Assembly (NCBI GenBank): GCA_036675025.1
Contig: JAKFFN010000055.1
Span: 12,838-76,837 of the forward strand
Source of the DNA: JAKFFN01 sp036675025
Lineage (GTDB): Bacteria > Sumerlaeota > Sumerlaeia > Sumerlaeales > Sumerlaeaceae
Direction: 5' to 3'
Length of the DNA: 64,000 bases
This document shows positions 62,549-64,000 of the stretch, one piece after another. The notes under the pieces were generated by a model. It searched no databases, had not been told where the DNA came from, and worked only from the letters and a program-made list of their open reading frames with translations. A program made the translations under genes and the position numbers. The number at the start of each line of letters is the position of its first letter. Within the stretch, counting starts at the first letter, position 1.

Positions 62549-63307
62549 GTGGCTCGAATTGCTACACAGGATCTTGTAAAAGAGTATGGTGGCCGCCGCG
62601 TGGTGGACAAGGTCAATATTGAACTGCAGAAGGGCGAAATCGTCGGTCTGCTGGGTCCGAACGGTGCGGGTAAGAGTACGACCTTCAATATGGTGGTGGG
62701 GCTGATCAAGCCTACGGCCGGGCATGTTTTTATTGGCGATTCGGATGTGACGGCGATGCCGATGCATAAGCGCGCGCACCTGGGGCTGGGGTACCTGGCG
62801 CAGGATATGAGTATCTTCCGCAAGCTTACGGTGGAGCAGAACATCATGGCCATCCTGGAGACTACGAAGCTGAGTAAGGCTGCGCGCCAGGAACGGCTGG
62901 ATATGTTGCTGGAGGAACTGGGCGTTACTCATCTGCGGAAAAACGTGGCGTACACGCTGTCGGGCGGTGAGCGGCGGCGTGTGGAGATCGCGCGGGCGCT
63001 GGTGAATTCGCCGGATTTCATCCTGCTGGATGAGCCGTTTTCTGGTGTGGATCCGAAGGCCGTGGAGGATCTGCAGGATATTATTTTTCAGATGCAGCAT
63101 CGCGGCCTGGGTGTGCTGATTACTGACCATAACGTGCGTGAGACGCTGTCGGTGACGGACCGGGCTTATATCATTTTTGGCGGGCGCGTGATGATGTCGG
63201 GTACGGCGGCAGAGCTGGTGAACAGCGAAGAGGCGCGCAAGTTTTACCTGGGCGAGCGTTTCTATATGGACGTTACGCCTGACGAGCGCAGAAGAGCGCA
63301 GGGGTAA
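62549..63307 (+). CDS. lptB: LPS export ABC transporter ATP-binding protein
   Basis: 252 residues. The ATPase that powers LptFG. Walker A is LLGPNGAGKSTTFNM near residue 40, Q-loop LGYLAQDMSIFRKL near 88, signature TLSGGERRRVEIARAL near 140, Walker B FILLDEPFSGVD near 163 and switch ITDHNVRETL near 195, all in the LptB-specific form. The GTG start follows AAGGAG at about 11 bases. It is followed after 23 bp by a glycosyltransferase gene on the same strand; lptF/G-type permease is at the left end of the window. Confidence 0.97.
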   Translation: MARIATQDLVKEYGGRRVVDKVNIELQKGEIVGLLGPNGAGKSTTFNMVVGLIKPTAGHVFIGDSDVTAMPMHKRAHLGLGYLAQDMSIFRKLTVEQNIMAILETTKLSKAARQERLDMLLEELGVTHLRKNVAYTLSGGERRRVEIARALVNSPDFILLDEPFSGVDPKAVEDLQDIIFQMQHRGLGVLITDHNVRETLSVTDRAYIIFGGRVMMSGTAAELVNSEEARKFYLGERFYMDVTPDERRRAQG

Positions 63308-63330
63308 CTCATACGGAGCCAGGCGCTGGC

Positions 63331-64000
63331 ATGATGCGACAAAGGTCACGGCTATGGCCGGATGCCGATGTGCTGGGTGTGCCTGTGTGCAGGGTCACTG
63401 TGTCGGAGTTTATCGAAGGGCTTTCGCAGCCGCAGGCGCGGGGTGCGGGCAGGCTGGATATCGGACACGGACAGGCAGCAGGGGAGGGGCCGCTGTTCGT
63501 CACTTACCTTAATGCGGCGTGTTCTAACATTGCGGCGGATGACCACGATTACCGTCAGATCTTGCGTGAGGCGGATTGCGTCTACGCTGATGGCCAGGCT
63601 ATAGTGTGGGCGTCGGGGTGGCTGGGGGATAGATTACCGGAGCGGGTGAATGCCGGGGATTTCATTGTCGAGTTTTGCCGACAGGCCGCTAGACGTGGGC
63701 TCCGCCTGGCGCTGGTGGGTGGGCGGCCGGGTGTGGCGGAGCGCGCTGCGTCGCGGTGGAAGCAGGAGGTGCCTGATCTACAGGTGGTGGCGACACTGGA
63801 TGGTTTTTTTGCAGATGACGGCGCAGCTGCAGCCGAGTCGGTGGCGAGTTCGGGGGCTGATATTGTGCTGGTAGGGATGGGGGTTCCGCTGCAGGAGAAA
63901 TGGGCGTGGGCACAGCGGGAGCGATTGGGTGCGCGGGTGATCTGGTGTGTGGGGGCGCTGTTTGAGTATTATGGCGAAGGGCGGCCGAGGGCGCCAGTCT
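63331..64000 (+). CDS. WecG/TagA/CpsF family glycosyltransferase (partial)
   Basis: GT26 family enzyme; 223 residues are in the window and the C-terminal end lies outside. Motifs from my translation: FVTYLNAACSNIAADDHDYR, ADCVYADGQAIVWASGWLG, ALVGGRPGVAERAASRW, ADIVLVGMGVPLQEKWAW and WCVGALFEYYGEGRPRAP. Members add UDP-ManNAc(A) or related sugars to lipid-linked GlcNAc in making enterobacterial common antigen, teichoic acid linkage units or exopolysaccharides. It begins 23 bp after lptB, with GGAG about 12 bases before ATG 63331. Codons end predominantly in G. Confidence 0.93.
   Translation, partial: MMRQRSRLWPDADVLGVPVCRVTVSEFIEGLSQPQARGAGRLDIGHGQAAGEGPLFVTYLNAACSNIAADDHDYRQILREADCVYADGQAIVWASGWLGDRLPERVNAGDFIVEFCRQAARRGLRLALVGGRPGVAERAASRWKQEVPDLQVVATLDGFFADDGAAAAESVASSGADIVLVGMGVPLQEKWAWAQRERLGARVIWCVGALFEYYGEGRPRAPV

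Noticed and set aside
62471..63349. A 292-codon open frame opposite lptB
   Set aside because: lptB is certain from its Walker and signature motifs; the antisense frame is Arg/His-rich with no domain pattern and no ribosome site.

Overview
The window is 64 kb of chromosomal DNA from a Gram-negative bacterium with a lipopolysaccharide outer membrane: LptG/LptF-type permease, LptB, KdsD, a lipoprotein and many signal-peptide proteins are present. I see no integrase, transposase, phage gene or CRISPR array. The gene mix (CarD-like regulator, two DUF507 genes, golvesin-type amidase, right-handed beta-helix proteins opening with a YQGR module, two Gfo/Idh/MocA oxidoreductases) suggests an uncultured lineage near the PVC/FCB or Sumerlaeota/Hydrogenedentota type of phyla. 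That placement is an impression, not a phylogeny. TTG and GTG starts are common, and several starts below were moved inward because the longer reading frame ran through a terminator, a tRNA or a neighbouring gene.

Left third (1-21 kb): an LPS-export permease, alanine dehydrogenase, a large FAD/Fe-S 2-hydroxyacid dehydrogenase, a secreted lipase-like protein, tRNA-Glu, a membrane-anchored thioredoxin-fold protein, a Gfo/Idh/MocA oxidoreductase, and a 1060-residue DnaE-family protein that has lost the polymerase catalytic aspartates, most of the fingers and part of the PHP metal site. Then come tRNA-Leu, a tandem ACT protein, a small basic protein, two large membrane proteins, and a housekeeping run of carD-like, rsfS and yqeK. 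A secreted protein with a very long Gln-rich repeat domain follows.

Middle (21-48 kb): a secreted cell-wall amidase with golvesin and Fn3 domains, a pseudopilin-like secreted protein, a sugar-modification group (glycosyltransferase, Gfo/Idh/MocA, aldo/keto reductase), bL25, TerC, RdgB, a multidomain lipoprotein, PTS EIIA with purine nucleoside phosphorylase, uS15, a secreted peroxiredoxin-like protein, a membrane-anchored metallopeptidase, phosphofructokinase, alanyl-tRNA synthetase with an unusual acidic insertion, an orphan ABC-2 permease, TatD, a beta-propeller protein and a saccharopine-dehydrogenase-like protein.

Right part (48-64 kb): a nucleotidyltransferase with a small overlapping partner (toxin-antitoxin-like), a compact yebC-DUF507-DUF507-MOSC operon, recN, tRNA-Gly, and a near-symmetrical block in which two paralogous beta-helix proteins flank two paralogous membrane proteins and a PhyH dioxygenase. 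The end carries envelope genes kdsD, lepB, lptB and a WecG/TagA-type glycosyltransferase. The gaps in this part hold short tandem repeats of two unit sizes, 7 and 9 bp. The + strand also changes from C-rich to G-rich between roughly 48 and 53 kb, largely independent of gene direction.

The strongest candidates for something undescribed are the catalytically degenerate DnaE paralogue (9711-12893), the acidic insertion in AlaRS, and the block at 53.7-60.3 kb.
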